Shown piece after piece: positions 53,534 through 62,537 of a DNA stretch of 64,000 nt (the stretch's first letter is position 1; each line of letters starts with the position of its first letter). Below the pieces are notes generated by a model, which did not search any database, had not been told where the DNA came from, and worked only from the letters and a program-made list of their open reading frames with translations. This DNA comes from Pseudomonas koreensis (lineage in GTDB: Bacteria; Pseudomonadota; Gammaproteobacteria; Pseudomonadales; Pseudomonadaceae), in the NCBI RefSeq assembly GCF_025447595.1, contig NZ_JAOEJU010000004.1, positions 62,001 to 126,000 of the forward strand, given 5' to 3'. The translations under genes were made by a program, and so were the position numbers.

Positions 53534-54868
53534 TTACGATTCGGTGTGGCCGCTGATGCGTCGGCCCCAGGCCCGGGCGGTTTCGCCGAGCTGTTGTTCG
53601 TCCAGTCGGGTCAGGCGGCGGTCGTCGAGCAACTGCTTGCCTGCGACCCACAGGTGTTTCACGCAGTCCCGGCCGGTGGCGTAAATAAGTTGCGAGACCG
53701 GGTCATAGACCGGTTGTTGCGCGAGGCCGGACAGATCGAAGGCGACGATGTCGGCCGCCTTGCCGAGCTCCAGCGAGCCGGTCTCGGCTTCGATCCCCAA
53801 GGCTCGTGCGCCGTTCAGCGTGGCCATGCGCAGCGCCCGGTGGGCGTCCAGCGCGGTGGCCGAGCCAGCGACGGCTTTGGCCAGTAGCGCTGCGGTGCGG
53901 GTTTCACCCAGCAGGTCCAGGTCATTGTTGCTCGCCGCGCCATCGGTGCCGACCGCAACGTTGACCCCAGCCTGCCACAGGCGCTCCACCGGGCAGAAGC
54001 CGCTGGCCAGTTTCAGGTTCGACTCCGGGCAATGGATCACGCTGGTGTTGCTTTCTACCAGCAACGCCAGGTCGTCATCGCTGATCTGGGTCATGTGCAC
54101 GGCCTGGAAACGCGGGCCGAGCAGGCCCAGTCGGCCAAGGCGTGCCAGCGGGCGTTCGCCGCGCTGTTCGACCGCTTGCTGCACTTCGAACGCGGTTTCG
54201 TGGACGTGCATGTGGATCGACGCGTCCAGCTCCTCGGCGATCACGCGGATTTTTTCCAGGTTCTCGTCGCCCACGGTGTAGGGTGCATGAGGGCCGAAGG
54301 TGATCTTGATGCGCTCGTGATGCTTCAGGTCGCCGAACAGTTCGACGCCCTGACGAATGGCTTCATCGGCGCTGGCGGCACCCGGAATCGGGAAGTCGAG
54401 GATCGGAATCGCGATCTGCGCGCGGATTCCGCTGTTGTGCACGCGCTCGCTGGCAACCTTCGGGAAGAAGTACATGTCCGAGAAACAGGTGATGCCACCT
54501 TTTATCTGCTCGGCGATGGCCAGGTCGGTGCCGTCACGCACAAAATCTTCATCGACCCATTTGCCCTCGGCCGGCCAGATGTGGTTTTCCAGCCAGGTCA
54601 TCAATGGCAGATCGTCGGCCAGGCCACGGAACAGCGTCATCGCGGCGTGGCCGTGGGCGTTGATCAGGCCGGGGCTGAGCAGCACGTCCGGCAGTTCGCG
54701 GACTTCGGCAGCGTTACACTTCAGCGCTTCGGCACGCGGGCCGATAAATACAATGCGACCGTCGCGGATGCCCAGGCCATGCTCCTTGAGCACAACGCCT
54801 GCGGGTTCGACGGGTACCAGCCAGGTCGGCAGCAATAATAAGTCGAGCGCAATGGCAGGTTTCGGCAT
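53534..54868 (-). CDS. mtaD: 5'-methylthioadenosine / S-adenosylhomocysteine deaminase (amidohydrolase)
   Basis: A 444-aa amidohydrolase-superfamily enzyme of the ATZ/TRZ group. It has the metal site [11 protein letters not shown] (HxH), the [12 protein letters not shown] loop, His in [19 protein letters not shown] and the Asp in [16 protein letters not shown]. The homologue PA3170 deaminates methylthioadenosine in methionine salvage. The ATG at 54868 ([10 protein letters not shown]) is the family start; the frame continues upstream across mtnA's antisense, which is spurious. It is divergent from mtnA, the next enzyme of the salvage pathway. Confidence 0.92.
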   Translation of the reverse strand: MPKPAIALDLLLLPTWLVPVEPAGVVLKEHGLGIRDGRIVFIGPRAEALKCNAAEVRELPDVLLSPGLINAHGHAAMTLFRGLADDLPLMTWLENHIWPAEGKWVDEDFVRDGTDLAIAEQIKGGITCFSDMYFFPKVASERVHNSGIRAQIAIPILDFPIPGAASADEAIRQGVELFGDLKHHERIKITFGPHAPYTVGDENLEKIRVIAEELDASIHMHVHETAFEVQQAVEQRGERPLARLGRLGLLGPRFQAVHMTQISDDDLALLVESNTSVIHCPESNLKLASGFCPVERLWQAGVNVAVGTDGAASNNDLDLLGETRTAALLAKAVAGSATALDAHRALRMATLNGARALGIEAETGSLELGKAADIVAFDLSGLAQQPVYDPVSQLIYATGRDCVKHLWVAGKQLLDDRRLTRLDEQQLGETARAWGRRISGHTES

Positions 54869-54976
54869 CGAGGGTCGGTTCCAGTGCTTTTGTAAAGGAT
54901 GGCGAAGTATACCCGAGCGTCTTCGCGGGGGGATCGCTATAATCGGCGGCTTTTGTTCATGAGTGCGGGGTGAGGG
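54869..54976. promoter_or_regulatory. Divergent mtaD/mtnA promoter region
   Basis: A perfect TATAAT (54938-54943) could be the -10 of mtnA, 33 bases before its ATG, though no good -35 is visible. TATACT on the minus strand (54911-54906) could serve mtaD. Opposed promoters over 108 bases suit co-regulated methionine-salvage genes. Confidence 0.5.
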
Positions 54977-56053
54977 ATGCGCGATCGACTGTTGGCTGCG
55001 GAGAAAGTAAAGGCCATCGATTGGCGTGATGGCGCGCTCCACCTGCTGGATCAGCGCGTTTTGCCGTTCGAGGAAAACTGGATCGCCTACACCAGCGCCG
55101 CCGGTGTGGCCGAAGCGATTCGCTCGATGGTGGTGCGCGGTGCGCCGGCCATCGGCATCAGTGCCGCGTACGGCATCGTATTGGCGGCCCGTGCCCGGAT
55201 TGCCGAAGGTGGCGACTGGTATGCGTCGCTGGAAGAGGACTTCATGCTCCTGGCCGATTCCCGTCCAACGGCGGTCAATCTGTTCTGGGCGTTGAACCGC
55301 ATGCACGACCGGCTGGACCGTTTGAAAGAAAACGCCGATCCGCTGGCGGCGCTGGAAGCCGAAGCCATCGCCATTCATGAAAGCGATCGCGAAGCCAACC
55401 TGACCATGGCTCAGCTCGGCGTTGATCTGATTCGCAAACATCAGGGCAATGCCCAGGCAATTCTGACTCACTGCAACACCGGCGCCCTGGCCACCGGCGG
55501 TTTCGGCACGGCGCTCGGGGTGATTCGCGCGGCGTTCATCGAAGGCATGGTCGAGCGCGTCTACGCCGACGAAACCCGGCCGTGGCTGCAAGGCTCGCGC
55601 CTGACCGCGTGGGAGCTGGCCAACGAAGGCATTCCGGTGACTCTGAACGCTGACTCCGCTGCCGCGCACATCATGAAAACCAAAGGCGTGACCTGGGTGA
55701 TCGTCGGCGCTGACCGGATCACCGCCAACGGCGATGTGGCGAACAAGATCGGCACCTATCAACTGGCGGTCAACGCCATGCACCACGGCGTGCGTTTCAT
55801 GGTGGTGGCGCCGAGTTCGACCATCGACATGAATCTGGCCAGCGGTGATGACATTCCGATCGAAGAGCGCGACGGCGCCGAGTTGCTGGAGGTTGGCGGC
55901 AAGCGCGTCGGGGCCGACGTTGAAGCGTTCAATCCGGTGTTTGACGTGACCCCGGCAGATCTGATCGATGCGATCGTCACCGAAAAAGGCATCGTCGAAC
56001 GGCCGGATACCGCGAAGATGGCGCAGTTGATGTGCCGCAAGCGCTTGCATTGA
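54977..56053 (+). CDS. mtnA: Methylthioribose-1-phosphate isomerase
   Basis: A 358-aa enzyme of the methionine salvage pathway, converting 5-methylthioribose-1-phosphate to 5-methylthioribulose-1-phosphate. Signatures are [15 protein letters not shown], the catalytic Cys in [20 protein letters not shown] (residue about 162) and the catalytic Asp in [18 protein letters not shown] (residue about 243). Full family length; divergent from mtaD. Confidence 0.96.
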   Translation: MRDRLLAAEKVKAIDWRDGALHLLDQRVLPFEENWIAYTSAAGVAEAIRSMVVRGAPAIGISAAYGIVLAARARIAEGGDWYASLEEDFMLLADSRPTAVNLFWALNRMHDRLDRLKENADPLAALEAEAIAIHESDREANLTMAQLGVDLIRKHQGNAQAILTHCNTGALATGGFGTALGVIRAAFIEGMVERVYADETRPWLQGSRLTAWELANEGIPVTLNADSAAAHIMKTKGVTWVIVGADRITANGDVANKIGTYQLAVNAMHHGVRFMVVAPSSTIDMNLASGDDIPIEERDGAELLEVGGKRVGADVEAFNPVFDVTPADLIDAIVTEKGIVERPDTAKMAQLMCRKRLH

Positions 56054-56076
56054 TTGGCTGATCTCTGCGTTGTCTC

Positions 56077-56150
56077 CATCGCGAGCAGGCTCGCTCCCAC
56101 AGGTTTTGTGATCGCCACAGGATCTTGTGGGAGCGAGCTTGCTCGCGATG
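56077..56150. repeat. REP doublet (REPIN)
   Basis: Inverted copies at 56078-56101 and 56126-56149 with a 24-base spacer, with extended complementary ends (CATCGCGAGC/GCTCGCGATG). The left copy has one base change (AGGCTC for AAGCTC). It lies between mtnA and gyrA. Confidence 0.9.
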
Positions 56151-56476
56151 GGGCCTTGAAAGTCAATAAACATCCGCAATTTCGTCCCGGAATTTGCATT
56201 CAGGGAAGCTCTGAGCCTCTCTCGTCCCCGTTAAGCCTGTCATCGGTCATCTAACTATGCTCCATGCGCATCTGGGGGATAGGTGCGTGGCGGCTCTTGT
56301 GATAACATCCGGCGTTTTCCGAGGCAGTCCCACGGGGTTGTCTTCACTGCGCAAATCCAGGGTCAACTTGTCGATTTGTCGTAAGTCGGCGCATGGCACT
56401 CGGCCTGCATCGACGAGCTTCGTGCGTCCCCTATGGATATGGCGAAGTTTCACCAGAAAAAGGAATCAGGCTTCTC
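56151..56476. other. gyrA leader/promoter region
   Basis: A 326-base stretch without a supportable gene. A TGTGATAACAT near 56299-56308 resembles an extended -10, but no matching -35 is evident. The ribosome-site candidate AAGGA lies about 13 bases before the gyrA ATG, longer than usual. Open frames here, including the upstream extension of the gyrA frame, look random. Confidence 0.55.
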
Positions 56477-59140
56477 ATGGGCGAACTGGCCAAAGAAATC
56501 CTCCCGGTCAATATCGAAGACGAGCTGAAACAGTCCTATCTCGATTACGCGATGAGCGTGATCGTCGGCCGTGCACTGCCGGATGCGCGCGATGGCTTGA
56601 AGCCCGTGCACCGTCGCGTGCTGTTCGCGATGAGCGAGCTGGGCAACGACTTCAACAAGCCGTACAAGAAATCTGCCCGTGTCGTCGGTGACGTGATCGG
56701 TAAGTATCACCCGCACGGTGATACCGCTGTGTACGACACCATCGTCCGCATGGCGCAGCCTTTCTCCCTGCGTTACCTGCTGGTCGACGGCCAGGGCAAC
56801 TTCGGTTCGGTGGACGGCGACAACGCCGCGGCCATGCGATACACCGAAGTGCGCATGACCAAGCTGGCGCACGAGCTGCTGGCCGACCTGCACAAGGAAA
56901 CCGTGGACTGGGTGCCGAACTACGACGGCACCGAACTGATCCCGGCGGTCATGCCGACCCGCGTTCCGAACCTGCTGGTCAACGGTTCCAGCGGTATCGC
57001 CGTGGGCATGGCGACCAACATTCCGCCGCACAACCTCGGTGAAGTCATCGACGGTTGCCTGGCCCTCATCGACAACCCCGAGCTGACCGTCGATGAGCTG
57101 ATGCAATACATTCCCGGTCCGGACTTCCCGACTGCCGCGATCATCAACGGTCGCGCCGGCATCATCGAAGCCTACCGCACCGGCCGTGGCCGCATTTACA
57201 TGCGCGCCCGCTCAATCATCGAAGACATCGACAAGGTCGGTGGCCGTCAGCAGATCGTCATCACCGAACTCCCTTACCAGTTGAACAAGGCGCGTCTGAT
57301 CGAGAAGATCGCCGAGCTGGTAAAAGAGAAGAAACTCGAAGGCATCACCGAACTGCGCGACGAGTCCGACAAGGACGGTATGCGCGTCGTGATCGAACTG
57401 CGTCGCGGCGAAGTGCCTGAGGTGATCCTCAACAACCTCTACGCCCAGACTCAGCTGCAAAGCGTGTTCGGCATCAACATCGTTGCGCTGATCGACGGCC
57501 GCCCACGGATCCTGAACCTCAAGGACCTGCTGGAAGCCTTCGTCCGTCACCGTCGCGAAGTGGTTACCCGCCGTACCGTGTTCGAACTGCGCAAGGCTCG
57601 CGAGCGTGGTCACATCCTCGAAGGTCAGGCCGTTGCCCTGTCGAACATCGACCCGGTCATCGCCCTGATCAAGGCTTCGCCGACGCCGTCGGAAGCCAAG
57701 GAAGCGCTGGTCAGCACGCCGTGGGAATCCTCGGCTGTGGTGGCGATGGTTGAACGTGCCGGCGCCGATTCGTGCCGTCCGGAAAACCTCGATCCGCAAT
57801 ACGGTCTACGTGAAGGCAAGTACTTCCTGTCGCCGGAACAGGCGCAAGCCATTCTGGAACTGCGTCTGCACCGTCTGACCGGTCTGGAACACGAAAAGCT
57901 GCTGGCCGAGTATCAAGAGATCCTCAACCAGATCGGCGAGCTGATCCGCATCCTCAACAGCGCCGTGCGCCTGATGGAAGTGATCCGCGAAGAGCTGGAA
58001 GTGATCCGTGTCGAATACGGCGACGTGCGCCGCACCGAGATTCTCGATGCACGCCTCGACCTGACCCTGGGCGACATGATCCCGGAAGAAGAGCGCGTCG
58101 TGACCATCTCCCACGGCGGTTATGCCAAGACCCAGCCGCTGGCTGCGTACCAGGCCCAGCGTCGTGGCGGTAAAGGCAAATCGGCTACCGGCGTGAAGGA
58201 TGAGGACTACATCGCTCACCTGCTGGTCGCCAACAGCCACACCACGCTGCTGCTGTTCTCCAGCAAGGGCAAGGTGTACTGGCTGAAGACCTATGAAATT
58301 CCGGAAGCGTCCCGCGCCGCCCGTGGTCGTCCGCTGGTCAACCTGCTGCCGCTGGATGACGGTGAATACATCACCACCATGCTGCCGGTCGAGGAATACA
58401 CCGAAGGTCACTACATCTTCATGGCCACCGCCAACGGCACCGTGAAGAAGACCCCGCTGGAATCCTTCAGCCGTCAGCGCAGCGTCGGTCTGATCGCGCT
58501 CGAGCTGGACGAAGGCGACGTGCTGATCTCCGCGGCCATCACCGATGGTGAGCGTGAAGTAATGCTGTTCTCCGACGGCGGCAAGGTGACCCGCTTCAAG
58601 GAATCCGACGTTCGTGCCATGGGCCGTACCGCCCGTGGTGTGCGCGGCATGCGTCTGCCGGAAGGGCAGAAGCTGATTTCGATGCTGATCCCGGAAGAAG
58701 GCAGCCAGATCCTCACCGCTTCCGAGCGTGGCTACGGCAAACGCACCGCGATCACCGAGTTCCCTGAGTACAAGCGTGGCGGCCAGGGCGTGATCGCCAT
58801 GGTCAGCAACGAGCGTAACGGACGTCTGGTCGGTGCGGTTCAGGTGCTCGACGGCGAGGAAATCATGCTGATTTCCGACCAGGGCACGCTGGTGCGTACC
58901 CGTGTCGACGAAGTTTCCAGCCTGGGTCGTAACACCCAGGGCGTGACCCTGATCAAGCTGGCCAAGGATGAAACTCTGGTTGGTCTGGAGCGGGTTCAGG
59001 AGCCGTCGGAAGTCGAAGGTGAAGAGTTTGAAGGTGAAGAAGGTGTCGAACTGGAAGAAGGCGTGATCGGCGCCGAACCGGACGATGCGGTCGATAACCT
59101 GCAGGCGGACGCCGCAGACGAAGAAGAGTCGCAAGACTAA
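56477..59140 (+). CDS. gyrA: DNA gyrase subunit A
   Basis: An 887-aa type IIA topoisomerase subunit that cleaves and rejoins DNA with GyrB to introduce negative supercoils. The ATG at 56477 gives [20 protein letters not shown], the family start. The catalytic tyrosine is Tyr122 ([10 protein letters not shown]). The quinolone-resistance region reads [10 protein letters not shown] with Thr83 and Asp87, both wild-type. The C-terminal beta-pinwheel ends in an acidic tail ([16 protein letters not shown]). Full length. Confidence 0.98.
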   Translation: MGELAKEILPVNIEDELKQSYLDYAMSVIVGRALPDARDGLKPVHRRVLFAMSELGNDFNKPYKKSARVVGDVIGKYHPHGDTAVYDTIVRMAQPFSLRYLLVDGQGNFGSVDGDNAAAMRYTEVRMTKLAHELLADLHKETVDWVPNYDGTELIPAVMPTRVPNLLVNGSSGIAVGMATNIPPHNLGEVIDGCLALIDNPELTVDELMQYIPGPDFPTAAIINGRAGIIEAYRTGRGRIYMRARSIIEDIDKVGGRQQIVITELPYQLNKARLIEKIAELVKEKKLEGITELRDESDKDGMRVVIELRRGEVPEVILNNLYAQTQLQSVFGINIVALIDGRPRILNLKDLLEAFVRHRREVVTRRTVFELRKARERGHILEGQAVALSNIDPVIALIKASPTPSEAKEALVSTPWESSAVVAMVERAGADSCRPENLDPQYGLREGKYFLSPEQAQAILELRLHRLTGLEHEKLLAEYQEILNQIGELIRILNSAVRLMEVIREELEVIRVEYGDVRRTEILDARLDLTLGDMIPEEERVVTISHGGYAKTQPLAAYQAQRRGGKGKSATGVKDEDYIAHLLVANSHTTLLLFSSKGKVYWLKTYEIPEASRAARGRPLVNLLPLDDGEYITTMLPVEEYTEGHYIFMATANGTVKKTPLESFSRQRSVGLIALELDEGDVLISAAITDGEREVMLFSDGGKVTRFKESDVRAMGRTARGVRGMRLPEGQKLISMLIPEEGSQILTASERGYGKRTAITEFPEYKRGGQGVIAMVSNERNGRLVGAVQVLDGEEIMLISDQGTLVRTRVDEVSSLGRNTQGVTLIKLAKDETLVGLERVQEPSEVEGEEFEGEEGVELEEGVIGAEPDDAVDNLQADAADEEESQD

Positions 59141-59204
59141 CCAAATCGTAGCAGGGCAGAGTGTTTGCTCTGTCCGCTACCGTGATTGCATAGCGAGAGT
59201 GGAT

Positions 59205-60290
59205 GTGAGCAAACGAGCCTATAACTTCTGCGCAGGTCCCGCTGCGCTGCCTGAAGCTGTCCTGTTGCGTGCGCAGTCCGAGATGCTCGACTGGCACGGC
59301 AAGGGTCTGTCGGTCATGGAAATGAGCCATCGCAGCGATGACTACGTGGCCATCGCCGAGAAGGCCGAACAAGACCTGCGCGACCTGCTGTCCATCCCCT
59401 CCAATTACAAAGTGCTGTTCCTGCAGGGCGGTGCGAGCCAGCAGTTCGCCGAGATTCCGCTGAACCTGCTGCCCGAGAACGGCACCGCCGATTATGTCGA
59501 AACCGGCATCTGGTCGAAGAAAGCCATCGAGGAAGCCCGTCGCTTCGGCAATGTCAACGTTGCCGCCAGCGCCAAGCCTTATGATTACCTGGCCATCCCT
59601 GGCCAGAACGAGTGGAAGCTGACTCCGGGTGCGGCCTATCTGCACTATGCGTCCAACGAAACCATTGGTGGCCTGCAGTTCGACTGGGTTCCCGAGGCCG
59701 GTGACGTTCCGCTGGTGGTCGACATGTCCTCCGATATCCTCTCGCGCCCGATCGATGTGTCGCAGTACGGTCTGATCTACGCCGGTGCGCAGAAGAACAT
59801 CGGCCCGAGCGGTCTGGTCGTGGTGATCGTCCGTGAAGACCTGCTGGGTCGCGCCCGCAGTTCGTGCCCGACCATGCTCGACTACAAGGTCTCGGCCGAT
59901 AACGGTTCGATGTACAACACCCCGGCCACCTATTCCTGGTACCTCTCGGGTTTGGTTTTCGAATGGCTGAAGGAGCAGGGCGGCGTCGCCGCGATGGAGC
60001 AGCGCAACAAGGCGAAGAAAGATCGTCTGTACGGCTTCATCGACAACAGCGACTTCTACACCAACCCGATCAGCGTCAACGCCCGCTCGTGGATGAACGT
60101 GCCGTTCCGTCTGGCTGACGAGCGTCTGGACAAAGCGTTCCTGGCGGGCGCCGACGCCCGTGGGTTGCTCAACCTCAAGGGCCATCGTTCGGTCGGCGGT
60201 ATGCGTGCCTCGATCTACAACGCCCTGGGTCTGGACGCCGTCGAAGCGCTGGTTGGCTACATGGCTGAATTCGAGAAGGAGCATTCCTGA
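59205..60290 (+). CDS. serC: Phosphoserine aminotransferase
   Basis: A 361-aa PLP enzyme making phosphoserine from 3-phosphohydroxypyruvate, also used for pyridoxine synthesis. It starts at GTG 59205 (MSKRAYNFCAGPAALPEAVL, the family start); the frame opens 40 codons earlier inside the gyrA end. The PLP lysine is in YAGAQKNIGPSG, and LQGGASQQF and YNTPATYSWYLS are further signatures. Its TGA overlaps the pheA ATG by one base (TGATG), so the two are translationally coupled. Confidence 0.96.
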   Translation: MSKRAYNFCAGPAALPEAVLLRAQSEMLDWHGKGLSVMEMSHRSDDYVAIAEKAEQDLRDLLSIPSNYKVLFLQGGASQQFAEIPLNLLPENGTADYVETGIWSKKAIEEARRFGNVNVAASAKPYDYLAIPGQNEWKLTPGAAYLHYASNETIGGLQFDWVPEAGDVPLVVDMSSDILSRPIDVSQYGLIYAGAQKNIGPSGLVVVIVREDLLGRARSSCPTMLDYKVSADNGSMYNTPATYSWYLSGLVFEWLKEQGGVAAMEQRNKAKKDRLYGFIDNSDFYTNPISVNARSWMNVPFRLADERLDKAFLAGADARGLLNLKGHRSVGGMRASIYNALGLDAVEALVGYMAEFEKEHS

Positions 60291-61384
60291 TGTCCGAGCA
60301 GGAGCTCAAGGCGCTGCGCGTTCGCATCGATAACCTGGATGAGAAAATCCTCCAGCTGATCAGCGATCGCGCGCGCTGCGCCGAAGAAGTTGCCCGGGTC
60401 AAGATGGCCAGTCTGGCCGAAGGCGAACAGCCGGTGTTCTACCGTCCCGAGCGTGAGGCGCAGGTTCTCAAGCGTGTGATGGAGCGCAACAAGGGGCCGC
60501 TGGGCAACGAAGAGATGGCGCGCTTGTTCCGCGAAATCATGTCTTCGTGCCTGGCCCTTGAAAACCCGCTGAAAGTGGCTTATCTCGGTCCGGAAGGCAC
60601 CTTCACCCAAGCGGCGGCCATGAAGCACTTCGGTCACGCGGTGATCAGCAAGCCGATGGCGGCGATCGACGAAGTGTTCCGTGAAGTGGCAGCCGGTGCG
60701 GTGAACTTCGGCGTGGTGCCGGTGGAGAACTCCACCGAAGGCGCAGTCAACCACACCCTCGACAGCTTCCTCGAGCACGACATGGTGATCTGCGGCGAAG
60801 TCGAGCTGCGGATACACCATCATCTGTTGGTCGGTGAAAACACCAAGACCGACAGTATCAGCCGCATCTATTCCCACGCCCAGTCGCTGGCCCAGTGCCG
60901 CAAATGGCTGGACGCCCATTACCCGAATGTCGAGCGCGTGGCGGTGTCCAGCAACGCCGAGGCGGCCAAGCGGGTCAAGGGTGAGTGGAATTCGGCGGCG
61001 ATCGCCGGTGACATGGCGGCCGGGCTGTACGGCCTGACCCGTCTGGCCGAGAAGATCGAGGATCGTCCGGATAACTCCACGCGCTTCCTGATGATCGGTA
61101 ACCAGGAAGTGCCGCCGACCGGCGACGACAAGACTTCGATCATCGTATCCATGAGCAACAAGCCCGGCGCGCTCCATGAGCTGCTGGTGCCGTTCCATGA
61201 CAACGGGATCGACCTGACCCGGATCGAAACCCGTCCGTCGCGCAGCGGCAAATGGACCTACGTGTTCTTTATCGACTTCGTCGGTCATCACCGTGATCCG
61301 CTGATCAAAGGTGTACTGGAAAAGATCAGTCAGGAAGCAGTAGCACTCAAGGTGCTGGGTTCCTACCCGAAAGCAGTTCTTTAA
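60290..61384 (+). CDS. pheA: Bifunctional chorismate mutase / prephenate dehydratase
   Basis: A 364-aa enzyme catalysing the two committed steps to phenylpyruvate. It has an AroQ-type chorismate mutase at the N-terminus (about residues 1-95), a prephenate dehydratase domain (about 97-275; YLGPEGTFTQAAAMKHFG, VVPVENSTEGAVNHTLD, SNAEAAKRVKGEWNSAAIAG with NSTRFLMIG) and a C-terminal ACT domain (GALHELLVPFHDNGIDLTRI). The phenylalanine-binding loop reads ETRPSR where ESRPS is usual. Coupled to serC; hisC follows after 12 bases. Confidence 0.97.
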   Translation: MSEQELKALRVRIDNLDEKILQLISDRARCAEEVARVKMASLAEGEQPVFYRPEREAQVLKRVMERNKGPLGNEEMARLFREIMSSCLALENPLKVAYLGPEGTFTQAAAMKHFGHAVISKPMAAIDEVFREVAAGAVNFGVVPVENSTEGAVNHTLDSFLEHDMVICGEVELRIHHHLLVGENTKTDSISRIYSHAQSLAQCRKWLDAHYPNVERVAVSSNAEAAKRVKGEWNSAAIAGDMAAGLYGLTRLAEKIEDRPDNSTRFLMIGNQEVPPTGDDKTSIIVSMSNKPGALHELLVPFHDNGIDLTRIETRPSRSGKWTYVFFIDFVGHHRDPLIKGVLEKISQEAVALKVLGSYPKAVL

Positions 61385-61396
61385 GGGGTGGTAGCA

Positions 61397-62509
61397 ATGA
61401 GTGGCAACTTCCTCGCTCTGGCACAGCCGGGCGTGCAACAACTTTCGCCATACGTGCCGGGCAAGCCCGTGGATGAACTGGCGCGCGAGCTGGACCTGGA
61501 TCCGGCAGGCATCGTCAAACTGGCGAGCAACGAAAACCCGTTGGGCGCCAGCCCGAAAGCGCTGGCCGCGATCCGCGAAGCGCTGGACGAGCTGACCCGA
61601 TATCCGGACGGCAACGGTTTTGCCCTGAAATCCCTGCTCGCCGAGCAGTGCCGTGTCGAGCTGAACCAGGTGACCCTGGGCAACGGCTCCAACGACATTC
61701 TGGAGCTGGTGGCGCGCGCTTATCTGGCGCCGGGCCTGAATGCGGTGTTCAGCGAGCATGCGTTTGCTGTGTATCCGATCGCGACCCAGGCGGTCGGCGC
61801 TCAGGCCAAGGTCGTTCCGGCCAAGGATTGGGGTCATGACCTGCCAGCCATGCTGGCGGCCATCGACGCCAACACGCGCGTCGTGTTCATCGCCAACCCG
61901 AACAACCCGACCGGCACCTGGTTCGGCGCCGAAGCGCTGGACGAGTTCCTGCAGGACGTGCCGGAGCATGTGCTGGTTGTACTGGACGAGGCCTATATCG
62001 AATACGCCGAAGGCAGCGATCTGCCGGACGGCCTGGATTTCCTCGCGGCTTATCCGAACCTGCTGGTCTCGCGCACGTTCTCCAAGGCCTACGGTCTGGC
62101 GGCGCTGCGTGTCGGTTATGGCTTGTCCACCCCGGTGGTGGCGGACGTGCTGAACCGTGTACGCCAGCCGTTCAACGTCAACAGCCTGGCCTTGGCCGCG
62201 GCGTGTGCGGCGCTGAAGGACGAGGAATATCTGGCTCAGAGTCGTCAGCTCAACGAATCCGGCATGCAACAGCTGGAAGCGGGTTTCCGCGAGCTGGGCC
62301 TGGGCTGGATTCCATCCAAGGGCAACTTTATCTGCGTCGACCTCGGTCAGGTGGCGGCTCCTGTGTTCCAGGGTCTGCTGCGCGAAGGCGTGATCGTGCG
62401 TCCGGTGGCCAACTACGGCATGCCGAACCATCTGCGGGTGACCATCGGTCTGCCGGCGGAAAACAGCCGCTTCCTCGAAGCGCTGCGCAAGGTTCTGGCT
62501 CGTGGGTGA
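61397..62509 (+). CDS. hisC: Histidinol-phosphate / aromatic aminotransferase HisC (second copy type)
   Basis: A 370-aa fold-type I PLP aminotransferase. It opens with the substrate segment KLASNENPLGASPKAL, has the conserved FIANPNNPTGTWFGAEAL, the aspartate in VVLDEAYIEYAEG and the PLP lysine in RTFSKAYGLAALRVGYG. The ATG at 61397 (MSGNFLALAQ) has AAGGGG upstream. In pseudomonads this copy, set between pheA and tyrA, is called hisC2 and may serve tyrosine and phenylalanine synthesis as well as histidine. The main his operon copy is elsewhere. Confidence 0.95.
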   Translation: MSGNFLALAQPGVQQLSPYVPGKPVDELARELDLDPAGIVKLASNENPLGASPKALAAIREALDELTRYPDGNGFALKSLLAEQCRVELNQVTLGNGSNDILELVARAYLAPGLNAVFSEHAFAVYPIATQAVGAQAKVVPAKDWGHDLPAMLAAIDANTRVVFIANPNNPTGTWFGAEALDEFLQDVPEHVLVVLDEAYIEYAEGSDLPDGLDFLAAYPNLLVSRTFSKAYGLAALRVGYGLSTPVVADVLNRVRQPFNVNSLALAAACAALKDEEYLAQSRQLNESGMQQLEAGFRELGLGWIPSKGNFICVDLGQVAAPVFQGLLREGVIVRPVANYGMPNHLRVTIGLPAENSRFLEALRKVLARG

Positions 62510-62537
62510 TGTCACTGCGCTGCAATCTGCTGCACCT

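Noticed and set aside
54869..56179. Upstream extension of the mtaD frame across mtnA
   Set aside because: The added part is antisense to mtnA, and the [10 protein letters not shown] start is where family members begin.
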